This document shows, piece by piece, positions 49,188-57,956 of a stretch of 64,000 nt of DNA. The DNA is from Bradyrhizobium huanghuaihaiense (lineage in GTDB: Bacteria; Pseudomonadota; Alphaproteobacteria; Rhizobiales; Xanthobacteraceae), in contig NZ_VLLA01000024.1 of the NCBI RefSeq assembly GCF_007830635.1, forward strand, positions 1-64,000, read 5' to 3'. The notes below the pieces were generated by a model. The model searched no databases, was not told the DNA's origin, and worked only from the letters and a program-made list of their open reading frames with translations. The translations under genes were made by a program, and so were the position numbers. The first letter of the stretch is position 1; every line of letters starts with the position of its first letter.

Positions 49188-50018
49188 TTATCGTGCCGCG
49201 AACGGCGCAAGCACGTCCTTGCACGCGGGCGACAGCGAGGCGGCGTTGCTGGAGATGCACTGGATGATGCGACCGCCGCCGGGCGCGACGCCGGCGCAAA
49301 GCGAGCGGATGTCGGCGCCGCAGGCGGACCGGACGATGAACAGTTCTTCGCGCGGCCGCAATGGGCGCAGCACGATGACGGCCGGTGCCGCGGCGGGCGC
49401 TGCCGCTGCGGCCGGTGCAGCACCGGCGCCAGGCGCGGCCGCCGGCGCACCGCCGCCCATAGCCGCATTCACCGCCTTGGCGCAGCCCGCCGACACCTTC
49501 GCCTTGTTCTTCTCCAGACATTCGAGCGCGGGCGCGCCGCCCGGCGGCACGCCGGCGCAGACCTTGGGATAGTCGCCGCGGCAGGCGCTCTTGATCGCGG
49601 AAACCTGCGCGCCGCTCGGCTGCTTTAGCGCTGCCGCCTTCGGGGCGGCTGCCGCTGCCGGTTTGGCCGCGGGCTCGGCGGCGGGTGCGGCTTCCGTCTT
49701 GGCAGGCTCGGATTTGGCAGGCTCGGATTTAGCGGGCGCCGCTTCCGTCTTCGGCGCGGCCGCCGGCTCGACCGCGCGAACCGCGGCCTGGCAACCCGAC
49801 GACAGGCTGGACATGTTCTTGGCGAGGCACTGATACGCTTCGACGCCGCCGGGCGTCACGCTCGCGCAATGCGCCATGAAGTCCGAGCGGCATGCGGAGC
49901 GGATCGCGCTCTTCTGGGCCTCGGTCGGTGCTTGCGCGAATGCGCCTGTTGCAGTTGCGAAGAGAGTTGCGGTAAGCAACGCGGTGCGCGTTGAGGCATG
50001 TTTCAACGTGTTGAACAT
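49188..50018 (-). CDS. Secreted protein with three Cys-rich GLG1-type repeats
   Basis: A 276-residue secreted protein (signal about 1-28, TGAFAQ). Three repeats share the pattern SACRxDxxxxCAxVxPGG then QCLxxN and GCxxAV: about residues 40-83, 143-186 and 231-273. This is the cysteine-rich GLG1 (PF00839-like) repeat, four Cys each. The linkers are Ala/Pro/Lys/Glu-rich (for example PAKSEPAKTEAAP), so the protein is a bead-on-string. Function unknown; possibly envelope-associated. Confidence 0.8.
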   Translation of the reverse strand: MFNTLKHASTRTALLTATLFATATGAFAQAPTEAQKSAIRSACRSDFMAHCASVTPGGVEAYQCLAKNMSSLSSGCQAAVRAVEPAAAPKTEAAPAKSEPAKSEPAKTEAAPAAEPAAKPAAAAAPKAAALKQPSGAQVSAIKSACRGDYPKVCAGVPPGGAPALECLEKNKAKVSAGCAKAVNAAMGGGAPAAAPGAGAAPAAAAAPAAAPAVIVLRPLRPREELFIVRSACGADIRSLCAGVAPGGGRIIQCISSNAASLSPACKDVLAPFAAR

Positions 50019-50166
50019 CTGAGTGAATTCCTGCCAAGTCGGTCATGCCGACAATTTTCAAAAAAGTATGCAAGCGCAATCGTCGCGAGTGATGCCTCGC
50101 GCGCGGCATCTTTGGCCGCTTTGGCCTCTACCGCAAGTAGATAATGTCAGCGCAATTGCGACGTAA

Positions 50167-51174
50167 CTACGTCGCTAGTTTCACCATGCGCTTGCCGCGG
50201 TTCTCGCCGGCGAGCAAACCGATCAACGCTTTCGGCGTGTTCTCGAGGCCGTCGATGATGTCCTCCTGCACTTTGAGCTTGCCGGATTTCACCCAGGCCT
50301 GGAGATCGGCAAGCGCGCGCTGGCTGTCCTTCATGTAGTCCATCACGATGAAGCCCTGCATCACGAGCCGCTTCACCACGATCAGCCCGGGAACGCCGCG
50401 CGGGCCATGCGCGGCGGGCGCGCCGTCATATTGCGAGATCGCACCGCAGCAGGCGATGCGGCCGTAATTGTTCATTTGCGGCAGGCAGGCTTCCAGAATG
50501 TCGCCGCCGACATTGTCGAAATAGACGTCGATGCCTTTGGGCGCAGCCGCGCGCAACGCCTTGAACACCGCGCCGTCCTTGTAATCGACGGCGGCATCGA
50601 AACCGAGCTCGGAGGTCAGCCAGCGGCACTTGTCGGCGCCGCCGGCGATGCCGATGACGCGGCAGCCCTTGATCTTGGCGATCTGTCCGACGATCGAGCC
50701 GACCGATCCCGCGGCCGCCGAGACCACGACCGTCTCGCCCTCCTTGGGCTTGCCGACCTCCAGCAGGCCGAAATAGGCGGTGAGGCCTGCGATGCCGAAC
50801 ACGCTGAGCAGATGCGTCATCGGCTCGAGCTTCGGCATCTTGGTCAGATGCTTCGCCGGCACCGCGGCAAACTCCTGCCAGCCGGTGTCGCCGAACACGA
50901 TGTCACCGGGCGCAAGCCCTGGCGCTTTTGAGCTGACGACCTCGGCGATGGCGCCGCCGGCCATCACGCTGTTGGCTTCCACGGCTGATCGATAGGTCGC
51001 GCCGTGCATCCAGGCGCGGTTGGCTGCGTCGAGCGAGATGTATCGCACGCGCAGCAAAGCCTCGCCGTCCTTCGGCTCCGGCATCGCGCCGTCGATCATC
51101 TTGAAATGTTCAGGACCGAGCTTGCCGCTGGGCTTTTCCACCAGCAGAATCTGGCGATTGGTGTTGCCGCTCAT
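50167..51174 (-). CDS. NADP-dependent MDR oxidoreductase (CurA/zinc-independent quinone reductase-like)
   Basis: A 335-residue medium-chain dehydrogenase/reductase of the curcumin-reductase-like group. Motifs are VVVSAAAGSVGSIVGQIAKIKG (cofactor loop, about 154-175) and DVYFDNVGGDILEACLPQM. No zinc-binding Cys/His set is visible. It probably reduces an alpha,beta-unsaturated carbonyl with NADPH. ATG at 51174 is the family start; the frame to 51243 is not supported. Small palindrome GCGACGTA/TACGTCGC overlaps the stop codon. Confidence 0.87.
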   Translation of the reverse strand: MSGNTNRQILLVEKPSGKLGPEHFKMIDGAMPEPKDGEALLRVRYISLDAANRAWMHGATYRSAVEANSVMAGGAIAEVVSSKAPGLAPGDIVFGDTGWQEFAAVPAKHLTKMPKLEPMTHLLSVFGIAGLTAYFGLLEVGKPKEGETVVVSAAAGSVGSIVGQIAKIKGCRVIGIAGGADKCRWLTSELGFDAAVDYKDGAVFKALRAAAPKGIDVYFDNVGGDILEACLPQMNNYGRIACCGAISQYDGAPAAHGPRGVPGLIVVKRLVMQGFIVMDYMKDSQRALADLQAWVKSGKLKVQEDIIDGLENTPKALIGLLAGENRGKRMVKLAT

Positions 51175-51387
51175 GGCGTTTCCCTCTTCTTTTGCTTGAC
51201 GATTATTGGTGCAGCGGCCGCAAAGAAAACGTGCAAGCCGCATTTGTTGTGCGCTGCATGAAGGCTAGATCGCGGAGGATCGTTTCACAACGGGAACATC
51301 CGGCCAACGCGATCGCTCGCCAAGCGTGTTGCGTCATCGTCATATCTGCGACATCATGAAGCGGCCGGTGTTAGTGGGGGTCGTTCA

Positions 51388-52683
51388 ATGTCGAACAGGT
51401 TTACGCAATACATTCTGGCCGCGATGGTGCTGGGCATCGTCATGGGGGCGGCGATCTTCAACTTCCTGCCCGATACGCGCGCCGAGTGGGCCTCCTCCAT
51501 CAACCTGATCGCCATGATGTTCCTGCGCCTGATCAAGATGATCATCGCGCCGTTGGTGTTCGCGACTCTGGTCGGCGGCATCGCCCATATGGGAAGCGGT
51601 TCGCGGCTCGGGCGCATCTTCGCCAAGACCATGGGCTGGTTCGTCAGCGCCTCCTTCGTCTCGCTGCTGCTCGGCCTCGTCATGGTCAATCTGCTTCAGC
51701 CCGGCGCGAACTTCCCCGGCACGCTTCCGCAGGCCGGCCAATCGACCGGCCTGCCGGTCTCGGCCTTCTCGATCGAGAAATTCCTGACCCATCTGATCCC
51801 GACCTCGATCGCCGATGCGATGGCGCAGAACGAGATCCTCCAGATCGTGATCTTCGCCGTGTTCTTCTCGGTGGCGATGGGCTCGATGCCCGAGCGGTCG
51901 AAGCCGATTCTCGCGATGATCGACGACGTCGCTCACATCATGCTCAAGGTGACGAGCTATGTGATGCTGTTCGCGCCGCTCGCGGTGTGGGCCGCCATCA
52001 CCGCCACCGTCGCCAAGAACGGCCTCGGCGTGCTCTGGAAGCTCGTCGTCTTCATGGGCGGTTTCTATCTCGCGCTTGCGATCCTGTGGGTCATCCTGAT
52101 GATCGTCGGCTTCCTCGTGATCGGGCCGCGCTACAGCCATCTGCTGAGGCTGATCCGCGAGCCACTGATGATCGCGTTCTCGACCGCGAGCTCGGAGGCG
52201 GCCTACCCGAAGACGCTGGAAGGTTTGACCAAGTTCGGCGCCTCGTCGCGGATCTCGAGCTTCGTGCTGCCGCTCGGCTACTCCTTCAACCTCGACGGCA
52301 CGATGATGTACTGCACCTTTGCCAGCATCTTCATCGCGCAGACCTACCACATCGAGATGTCGCTCGCGACGCAGCTGGCAATGCTCGCGACCCTGATGAT
52401 CACCTCCAAGGGCGTCGCCGGCGTGCCGCGCGCTTCCCTCGTCGTGATCGCCTCGACGCTGGCGCAGTTCGGCATCCCCGAGGCGGGCCTCTTGATGATC
52501 ATGGGCATCGATACCTTCCTCGACATGGGGCGCAGCGCCACCAACGTGATCGGCAACTCGCTCGCGACCGCCGTGGTCGCGAAATGGGAAGGCGAGCTCG
52601 GGCCCGAGCACGAGCTCGGACCGGGCGAGGTGGCGACGCCGGACATGGTGCCTGGCGAATTGCCCGCGATGGCCGGTCATTGA
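51388..52683 (+). CDS. Dicarboxylate/amino acid:cation symporter (DAACS, GltP/DctA-like)
   Basis: A 431-residue secondary transporter with the family motifs AFSTASSEAAYP (serine-rich re-entrant loop), NLDGT and the C-terminal MGIDTFLDMGRSATNVIGNS. These move dicarboxylates or glutamate/aspartate with Na+ or H+. ATG at 51388. Only 12 nt separates it from the next gene, a periplasmic amino-acid-binding protein, so they form an operon. Which substrate it takes cannot be stated. Confidence 0.93.
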   Translation: MSNRFTQYILAAMVLGIVMGAAIFNFLPDTRAEWASSINLIAMMFLRLIKMIIAPLVFATLVGGIAHMGSGSRLGRIFAKTMGWFVSASFVSLLLGLVMVNLLQPGANFPGTLPQAGQSTGLPVSAFSIEKFLTHLIPTSIADAMAQNEILQIVIFAVFFSVAMGSMPERSKPILAMIDDVAHIMLKVTSYVMLFAPLAVWAAITATVAKNGLGVLWKLVVFMGGFYLALAILWVILMIVGFLVIGPRYSHLLRLIREPLMIAFSTASSEAAYPKTLEGLTKFGASSRISSFVLPLGYSFNLDGTMMYCTFASIFIAQTYHIEMSLATQLAMLATLMITSKGVAGVPRASLVVIASTLAQFGIPEAGLLMIMGIDTFLDMGRSATNVIGNSLATAVVAKWEGELGPEHELGPGEVATPDMVPGELPAMAGH

Positions 52684-52695
52684 CGGAGGTGCATC

Positions 52696-53616
52696 ATGCG
52701 CCGCTCATTGGCGATATCGTGCAGCCTGTTGCTGGCAGCGTGTCTGCTGGCAACCGGGGCCTCGGCGCAGACCGGCGGCAGCGAAGGGCTTAGCCCGACG
52801 CTGTCGGCGATCAAGAAGGCGCATACCGTGCGGCTGGGCTATCGCGAGAGCTCGCCGCCGTTCTCCTTCCTCGACCAGTCGGGTCGTCCGATCGGCTACA
52901 GCCTCGAGCTGTGCGAGGCCATCGTCGAGGAGATCGGCGTCGACGTCGACGATCCCAATCTCAGGATCGATTACGTCAAGGTCACCTCGGACGACCGCAT
53001 CGACGCCGTGCTTCAGAACAAGATCGACCTGGAATGCGGCTCGACCACGGCCAATGCCGAGCGTGGCAAGCGCGTTGCCTTCTCGCCCTTGATGTTCGTC
53101 GCTGGCACCAAGCTGATGGTGCCGAAGGCGTCGAACGTCCAGTCGCTGACCGATCTGAAAGGCAAGTCCATCGTGGTGACGAAAGGCACCACCAACGAGC
53201 AGGCGATCCAGGCGGCCGACAAGAAGTTCTCGCTCGGCCTCAACATCGTCACCTCGCCGGACCACGAGCAGTCGTATCAGATCCTCGTCGACGGCAAGGC
53301 CGATGCGTTCGCGACCGACGACATCCTACTGTTCGGCCTGATCGCGCGCCACAAGGCGCAGGACAAGTTCCGCGTCACCGGCGATTATCTGTCCTACGAT
53401 CCCTACGGCATCATGTTCAAGAAAGGCGAGCCGCAGCTCTCCGCCGTGGTCGAGCGCGCCTTCCGCAAGCTCGGCTCCAACCGCGACCTCGTCCCGCTCT
53501 ACAACAAATGGTTCGTGTCGCGGCTGCCGACCGGCGAGCGGCTCAACGTGCCGATCTCATTGCAACTGGAAGAAGCCTTCAAGGCCATGGACGATTCCGC
53601 CAGCGCGAATAATTAG
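52696..53616 (+). CDS. Periplasmic polar amino acid (Glu/Asp-type) binding protein
   Basis: A 306-residue type II binding protein of the GltI/bac_solute family, with signal (about 1-25, GASAQT) and core motifs VRLGYRESSPPFSFLDQSGRP, LECGSTTANAERGKRVAFSP and GKSIVVTKGTTNEQAI. Normally partner of an ABC permease; here it sits behind a DAACS symporter with no ATPase or permease adjacent. It may use a distant ABC system or work with the symporter (inference). Confidence 0.88.
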   Translation: MRRSLAISCSLLLAACLLATGASAQTGGSEGLSPTLSAIKKAHTVRLGYRESSPPFSFLDQSGRPIGYSLELCEAIVEEIGVDVDDPNLRIDYVKVTSDDRIDAVLQNKIDLECGSTTANAERGKRVAFSPLMFVAGTKLMVPKASNVQSLTDLKGKSIVVTKGTTNEQAIQAADKKFSLGLNIVTSPDHEQSYQILVDGKADAFATDDILLFGLIARHKAQDKFRVTGDYLSYDPYGIMFKKGEPQLSAVVERAFRKLGSNRDLVPLYNKWFVSRLPTGERLNVPISLQLEEAFKAMDDSASANN

Positions 53617-53630
53617 CGGCTTCTTTCTTA

Positions 53631-53782
53631 CCCTCCCCTGGAGGGGGAGGGTCGATCGCGCGAAGCGCGAGCGGGGTGGGGTGATCTCTCCGCACGGGCA
53701 CCGCTTCGGTGGAGAGACCTTCACCCCACCCCGTCTCGCATCGCTGACGCGTTGCGAGCCGACCCTCCCCTCCAGGGGAGGG
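53631..53782. repeat. Inverted repeat (ccctcccctggaggggg type)
   Basis: CCCTCCCCTGGAGGGGGAGG and CCCTCCCCTCCAGGGGAGGG flank inner GGGGTGGGGTGA and TCACCCCACCCC arms. A long palindromic unit between the SBP gene and the ATP-grasp gene, which are convergent. Confidence 0.75.
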
Positions 53783-53803
53783 TGGGCACTTGCGTTGTGG
53801 CTG

Positions 53804-54604
53804 CTATCTCTTCCCAAACACCCGATCCAGCGCCGCGTCATACGCCGCCTGCACCAGTTCCGGATGCAGCTTCGCCAGCGCTTCCATCATCACGCCGCAG
53901 TTGATCTCGAGCACGCGCCAGGCAGCGTCAACGCGCACCACGTCGATGGACGCGAAGACGATGCCGATGGCGCGCGCGGCATCGATCGCGAGCTTCACGC
54001 AAGCCGCGCTGACCTCGCCGTCCGCCAGCAGCACCGGCTTTGCACCGGCATCGAGATTGTGCCGCCAATCCGAGCCACGCTGCTTGCTGTAGACGACGAG
54101 GGGCACGTCATCGAGCAGCACCACGCGGACCTCTTCCTCGATCGCAACATAGGGCGAGATCACGAGCCCCGTGCTCATCGAAAAGACCTCACCAGCCGCG
54201 TGGTCGAGCTCCGCCTCCGTCGTCACCTTGAACACCGCGCGGCCCGACGTGCCCTCGTTCGGCTTCACCACGATGCCTTGCGGATTCTGCGCGAGCAGCG
54301 CCAGCATCGCTTGATGCCAGTCCGGGCCGGCGACGTGCACGCCCAGCCTCGGGTTGAGGAAGAGTTGATGCGGAATGCACGGCACGCCTTGAAGCGTCAG
54401 CGCCTCGGCGGTCGCGGATTTGTCGTTGGCGAGGCGGTGCGCGATCGCGCTGTTGAGGCCGATGTCGTAGCCGAAGGCGAAGCGGCGCGTCTCGCCGAGG
54501 TGCATCGCGATCAGCCAGCCGTCGGCGCGGACATCGACCGCGATGCCGTGGCGGGCGCAATAGCGCCTGATCGCCTGGACGAAGATCCGCTCGCTGCCCG
54601 CCAT
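53804..54604 (-). CDS. ATP-grasp family protein (RimK-like)
   Basis: A 266-residue ATP-grasp enzyme. Nucleotide and metal motifs are GIVVKPNEGTSGRAVF, SPYVAIEEEVRVVLLDDVPLV and RVLEINCGVMMEAL. Such enzymes ligate a carboxyl to an amine with ATP, for example in peptide tailoring or cofactor synthesis, or act as cyanophycin- or glutamate-ligase-like enzymes. The exact product is not recognised. ATG at 54604 was chosen from the MAGSERIFVQAIR start; ATG at 54685 is an alternative with no better ribosome site. It stands divergent from fpr by 399 bp. Confidence 0.75.
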   Translation of the reverse strand: MAGSERIFVQAIRRYCARHGIAVDVRADGWLIAMHLGETRRFAFGYDIGLNSAIAHRLANDKSATAEALTLQGVPCIPHQLFLNPRLGVHVAGPDWHQAMLALLAQNPQGIVVKPNEGTSGRAVFKVTTEAELDHAAGEVFSMSTGLVISPYVAIEEEVRVVLLDDVPLVVYSKQRGSDWRHNLDAGAKPVLLADGEVSAACVKLAIDAARAIGIVFASIDVVRVDAAWRVLEINCGVMMEALAKLHPELVQAAYDAALDRVFGKR

Positions 54605-55003
54605 CTGCCTCAGTCGCTTGTGTCGGTCGTTCTTGTCAGTCGTTCCTGGCGCCAAAAGCCGCAAAAATGCGGGAAACGGCGCCATACCGGGTGAAAATCA
54701 GAGCTATTCTTAATGAAATTCTCGCGAGCGCGGCGGAAATTAAGTGCTGCAATCGAGCCTTGCCGGGAAAAGAAATTGCCCTCTTCGCGCGCCCGACAGC
54801 AGATTCATTAATGATGCGGCCAGTTCTGCCGCAAATGCCGGTTTGATCGGCATCAATTGCATCCGAAACGAGGTTGATTATTGGTCTCAATGGCGTAGAT
54901 CACACACGCGAAATCCTCCGCCATGGCAATGGTGACCGCCCCGATTTCAGGGCCGGGCAACGCTTTTGCCCTAAAACCGCAAATATTCGGAATATCGAAA
55001 ATC
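54605..55003. other. Intergenic region between ATP-grasp and fpr genes
   Basis: A 399-bp divergent gap, visibly less GC-rich in the middle. It holds the perfect FNR/FixK-type site at 54843-54856. No other gene or obvious hairpin seen. Sequence after the site (around 54876-54884, gattattgg) could provide a -10 element near a +1 at about 54891 for fpr. Confidence 0.5.
54843..54856. promoter_or_regulatory. Perfect FNR/FixK-type box upstream of fpr
   Basis: TTGAT-CGGC-ATCAA, exact match to the TTGAT-N4-ATCAA consensus used by FNR, ANR and FixK2 regulators. The centre, 54849.5, is 155 bp from the fpr ATG at 55004. A +1 at about 54891 would fit the usual 41.5-bp activation geometry. Confidence 0.7.
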
Positions 55004-55777
55004 ATGAGCGCGTTTTACCGAGAGAAGGTTCTTTCCGTCCAGCACTGGACCGACACGCTGTTCAGCTTCCGCGCCACGCGCGATACCGGCTTCCGGTTCC
55101 AGAACGGCCAGTTCGCCATGATCGGCCTCGAGGTCGACGGCCGCCCGCTGCTGCGCGCCTACAGCATGGCGAGCGCCAACCACGAGGAAGAGCTCGAGTT
55201 CTTCTCGATCAAGGTGCAGGACGGCCCGCTTACCTCGCGTCTCCAGAAGATCAAGGAAGGCGACACCATCCTGGTCGGCCGCAAGGCGACCGGCACGCTG
55301 ATCACCGATAACCTCATCCCCGGCAAGCGGCTGATGCTGCTCTCGACCGGCACCGGCCTTGCGCCCTTCGCCAGCCTGATCAAGGACCCCGAGGTCTACG
55401 ACCAGTTCGAGTCCATCGTGCTGGTGCATGGCTGCCGCCAGGTCTCCGAGCTCGCCTATGGCGAGAAGCTGGTCGCGACCCTGCGCGAGGACGAGCTGTT
55501 CGGCGAGCTGCTCGCGGACAAGCTGATCTACTATCCGACCGTGACCCGCGAGCCCTTCAAGAACCGCGGCCGCATCACCGACCTCATCAACTCCGAGCAG
55601 ATCTTCAACGACATCGGGCAGTCGCCGCTCGACATCGCGACCGACCGCATCATGATGTGCGGCAGCCCGGCGATGCTGGAAGAGCTCAAGGTGATGTTCG
55701 AAAGCCGTGACTTCATCGAAGGCAGCGGCAACAAGCCCGGCCATTTCGTGATCGAGAAGGCCTTCGTCGAGCGCTAA
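55004..55777 (+). CDS. fpr: Ferredoxin--NADP reductase
   Basis: A 257-residue plant-type-fold FNR. The FAD motif RAYS (51-54) and the NADP motif GTGLAPF (116-122) are present, and the C-terminus ends FVIEKAFVER. It moves electrons between NADPH and ferredoxin or flavodoxin, serving nitrogenase or oxidative-stress routes. ATG at 55004 is the family start (MSAFYREKVLSV); the frame to 54923 is leader. An FNR/FixK box upstream suggests induction at low oxygen. Confidence 0.93.
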   Translation: MSAFYREKVLSVQHWTDTLFSFRATRDTGFRFQNGQFAMIGLEVDGRPLLRAYSMASANHEEELEFFSIKVQDGPLTSRLQKIKEGDTILVGRKATGTLITDNLIPGKRLMLLSTGTGLAPFASLIKDPEVYDQFESIVLVHGCRQVSELAYGEKLVATLREDELFGELLADKLIYYPTVTREPFKNRGRITDLINSEQIFNDIGQSPLDIATDRIMMCGSPAMLEELKVMFESRDFIEGSGNKPGHFVIEKAFVER

Positions 55778-55830
55778 GCGGCGCTCGTCACCCCGGTGTC
55801 GTGCCGGGCTGCCAGCCTTTGAACTCCGCC

Positions 55831-55984
55831 GTCGTCCCGGACAAGCGCGCCCAAGGCGCGCGCCGATCCGGGACCCATAACCACAGGCCGTGGTTATGCG
55901 ACGACTCGGAGTGGCAGCTCTCTCAGCCACGAAATTCTGTGGTTATGGATCCCGGGTCTGCGCTTACGCTTGCCCGGGATGACA
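55831..55984. repeat. Extragenic palindromic pair, family A variant
   Basis: GTCGTCCCGGACAAGCGCGC with gggacccataaccacag, and the inverse arm ctgtggttatggatcccggg...cccgggatgac. It lies between co-directional genes fpr and the FMN-GltS-like gene. Confidence 0.78.
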
Positions 55985-56170
55985 GCCGGCTTGTGGGCGA
56001 CCAGGGACTCGTCCCATCCCCACCCCCTCTGCTGCGCTGCAAAAAACCCATCCTCCCGGCTGATTGATCTGCGACGGCCGATTTCGCTAGCCTGAAACAA
56101 GGGCCGCGTCATATCCGTATGACAGGGGCGGGCGTATCGTACCGCCTCATGCCGGCGAGAGGATGGGATC

Positions 56171-57895
56171 GTGGCCGACGACAACAAAAAGCAGGAATCG
56201 CCCAAACGTCTGGCACTGGCGGAGGAGGGGCTCATGGAGACCCTGCTGCTGCCATTCTCGCCGCGCTTCATCGTGCTGACGATCTGTGCGGTCGTCACGG
56301 CGCTGCTGATCGGCATCGGCATCGCCGACCGCAAGATCTCGGACATCCTGCTGATCCCGATCCTGATCTTCGGCGCCCTGACGCTGCTCGGCGTCCGCGA
56401 CCTCTTGCAGAAGGGGCACGCGGTGCTGCGCAACTACCCGATCTCGGCGCATATGCGCTTCCTGCTCGAAGAGATACGCCCCGAGATGCGGCAGTATTTC
56501 TTCGAGAGCGAGAAGGACGGCATGCCGTTCTCGCGCGACACCCGGTCGTTGGTCTATCAGCGCGCCAAGATGCAGCTCGACAAGCGTCCGTTCGGCACGC
56601 AGGAAGACGTCTACCGCGAGGGCTATGAGTGGATGCATCACTCGGTCTCGCCGAAGACCCATGCCGAGGAGAAATTCCGCATCACCATCGGCGGGCCCGA
56701 CTGCACGAAGCCCTATTCGGCTTCGGTGTTCAACGTCTCCGCGATGAGCTTTGGCGCGCTGAGCCCGAACGCGGTGCGGGCGCTCAATGCCGGCGCCAGG
56801 AAGGGCGGCTTCGCGCACGACACCGGCGAGGGCGGCTTCAGCCCCTATCACGCAGAGATGGGCGGCGACATCATCTGGGAGATCGGCTCCGGCTATTTCG
56901 GCTGCCGCCATCTCGACGGGTCGTTCGACCCCGAAGCGTTCGCCCGCGTCGCCGGCCAGGACCAGATCAAGATGGTCGAGCTCAAGATCAGCCAGGGCGC
57001 CAAGCCCGGCCATGGCGGCGTGCTGCCGGCGGCAAAGGTCTCGGAGGAGATTTCAAAAATCCGCGGCGTCGCCATGGGCGAGGACTGCATCTCGCCGGCC
57101 TCGCACCGCGCCTTCTCCACGCCTGTTGGCATGATGCAGTTCATCGCGGAGATGCGCCGCCTGTCCGGCGGCAAGCCGGCCGGCTTCAAGCTGTGCATCG
57201 GCCATCCCTGGGAGTTTTTGGCGATCTGCAAGGCGATGCTGGAAACCGGCATCTATCCCGACTTCATCGTCGTCGACGGCAACGAGGGCGGCACCGGCGC
57301 GGCGCCGCTGGAGTTCATGGATCATCTCGGCATGCCGATGCGCGAAGGCGTCAATTTCGTCCACAACGCGCTGGTCGGCATCAATGCGCGCGACCGCATC
57401 AAGATCGGCGCCTCCGGCAAGATCGCCACCGCCTTCGACATGGCGCGCGCGATGGCGATCGGCGCCGACTGGTGCAATTCGGCGCGCGGCTTCATGTTCT
57501 CGCTCGGCTGCATCCAGTCGCTGAGCTGCCACACCGACCGCTGCCCGACCGGCGTCGCGACGCAGGATCCGACCCGGGCGCGCGCGCTCTACGTGCCGCT
57601 CAAGATCGACCGCGTGCACAACTATCACCATGCCACGCTGCACTCGCTGACCGAGCTGATCGCCGCGGCCGGCCTCGAGCATCCGCAGCAGCTGCGTCCG
57701 ATCCATTTCAACCAGCGGACCTCGACGACCCAGGTGAAGTCGTTTGCACAGCTCTATCCGGCGCTGCGTCCCGGCGAGCTGCTCGAAGGCACCGAAGACC
57801 CGCGGTTCGCCGACGCCTGGCGGATGGCGCGGGCGGAGACGTTTCAGCCGGCGCTGATCGCCCCGGCCGCGGCCACGTTGGGTCCGTTCGTGTAA
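56171..57895 (+). CDS. Membrane-anchored FMN-binding glutamate synthase-like protein
   Basis: A 574-residue protein. N-terminal hydrophobic region with two likely helices (FIVLTICAVVTALLIGIGIA and ILLIPILIFGALTLLGV), then a GltS-type FMN barrel (SAMSFGALSPNAV, GQDQIKMVELKISQGAKPG, GNEGGTGAAPLEF). The cysteine pattern C-x5-C-x4-C in GCIQSLSCHTDRCPTGVATQ fits an Fe-S cluster of glutamate synthase. There is no glutaminase domain and no GltD partner nearby, so it acts alone or with an unknown donor. The GTG start has GAGAGG upstream. Function unknown beyond fold. Confidence 0.88.
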   Translation: MADDNKKQESPKRLALAEEGLMETLLLPFSPRFIVLTICAVVTALLIGIGIADRKISDILLIPILIFGALTLLGVRDLLQKGHAVLRNYPISAHMRFLLEEIRPEMRQYFFESEKDGMPFSRDTRSLVYQRAKMQLDKRPFGTQEDVYREGYEWMHHSVSPKTHAEEKFRITIGGPDCTKPYSASVFNVSAMSFGALSPNAVRALNAGARKGGFAHDTGEGGFSPYHAEMGGDIIWEIGSGYFGCRHLDGSFDPEAFARVAGQDQIKMVELKISQGAKPGHGGVLPAAKVSEEISKIRGVAMGEDCISPASHRAFSTPVGMMQFIAEMRRLSGGKPAGFKLCIGHPWEFLAICKAMLETGIYPDFIVVDGNEGGTGAAPLEFMDHLGMPMREGVNFVHNALVGINARDRIKIGASGKIATAFDMARAMAIGADWCNSARGFMFSLGCIQSLSCHTDRCPTGVATQDPTRARALYVPLKIDRVHNYHHATLHSLTELIAAAGLEHPQQLRPIHFNQRTSTTQVKSFAQLYPALRPGELLEGTEDPRFADAWRMARAETFQPALIAPAAATLGPFV

Positions 57896-57954
57896 ATTCA
57901 CCGCGAGTTGGGCTAGCAAATAGCATTTGCTTCAACTTTGGGTGTAAATTCACC
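57890..57954. repeat. Two exact 13-bp direct repeats with an inverted repeat between them
   Basis: GTGTAAATTCACC occurs at 57890-57902, overlapping the FMN protein's stop, and at 57942-57954, directly before the PilZ ATG. Between them GCAAAT-AGC-ATTTGC (57916-57930) is an inverted repeat. The set spans 65 bp, and chance agreement of both copies is low. Confidence 0.6.
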
Positions 57955-57956
57955 CG

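Noticed and set aside
50158..50175. Palindrome GCGACGTA-AC-TACGTCGC at the end of the MDR gene, considered as terminator
   Set aside because: It overlaps the stop codon, has no T tract, and 8-bp arms are not rare in this GC-rich sequence.
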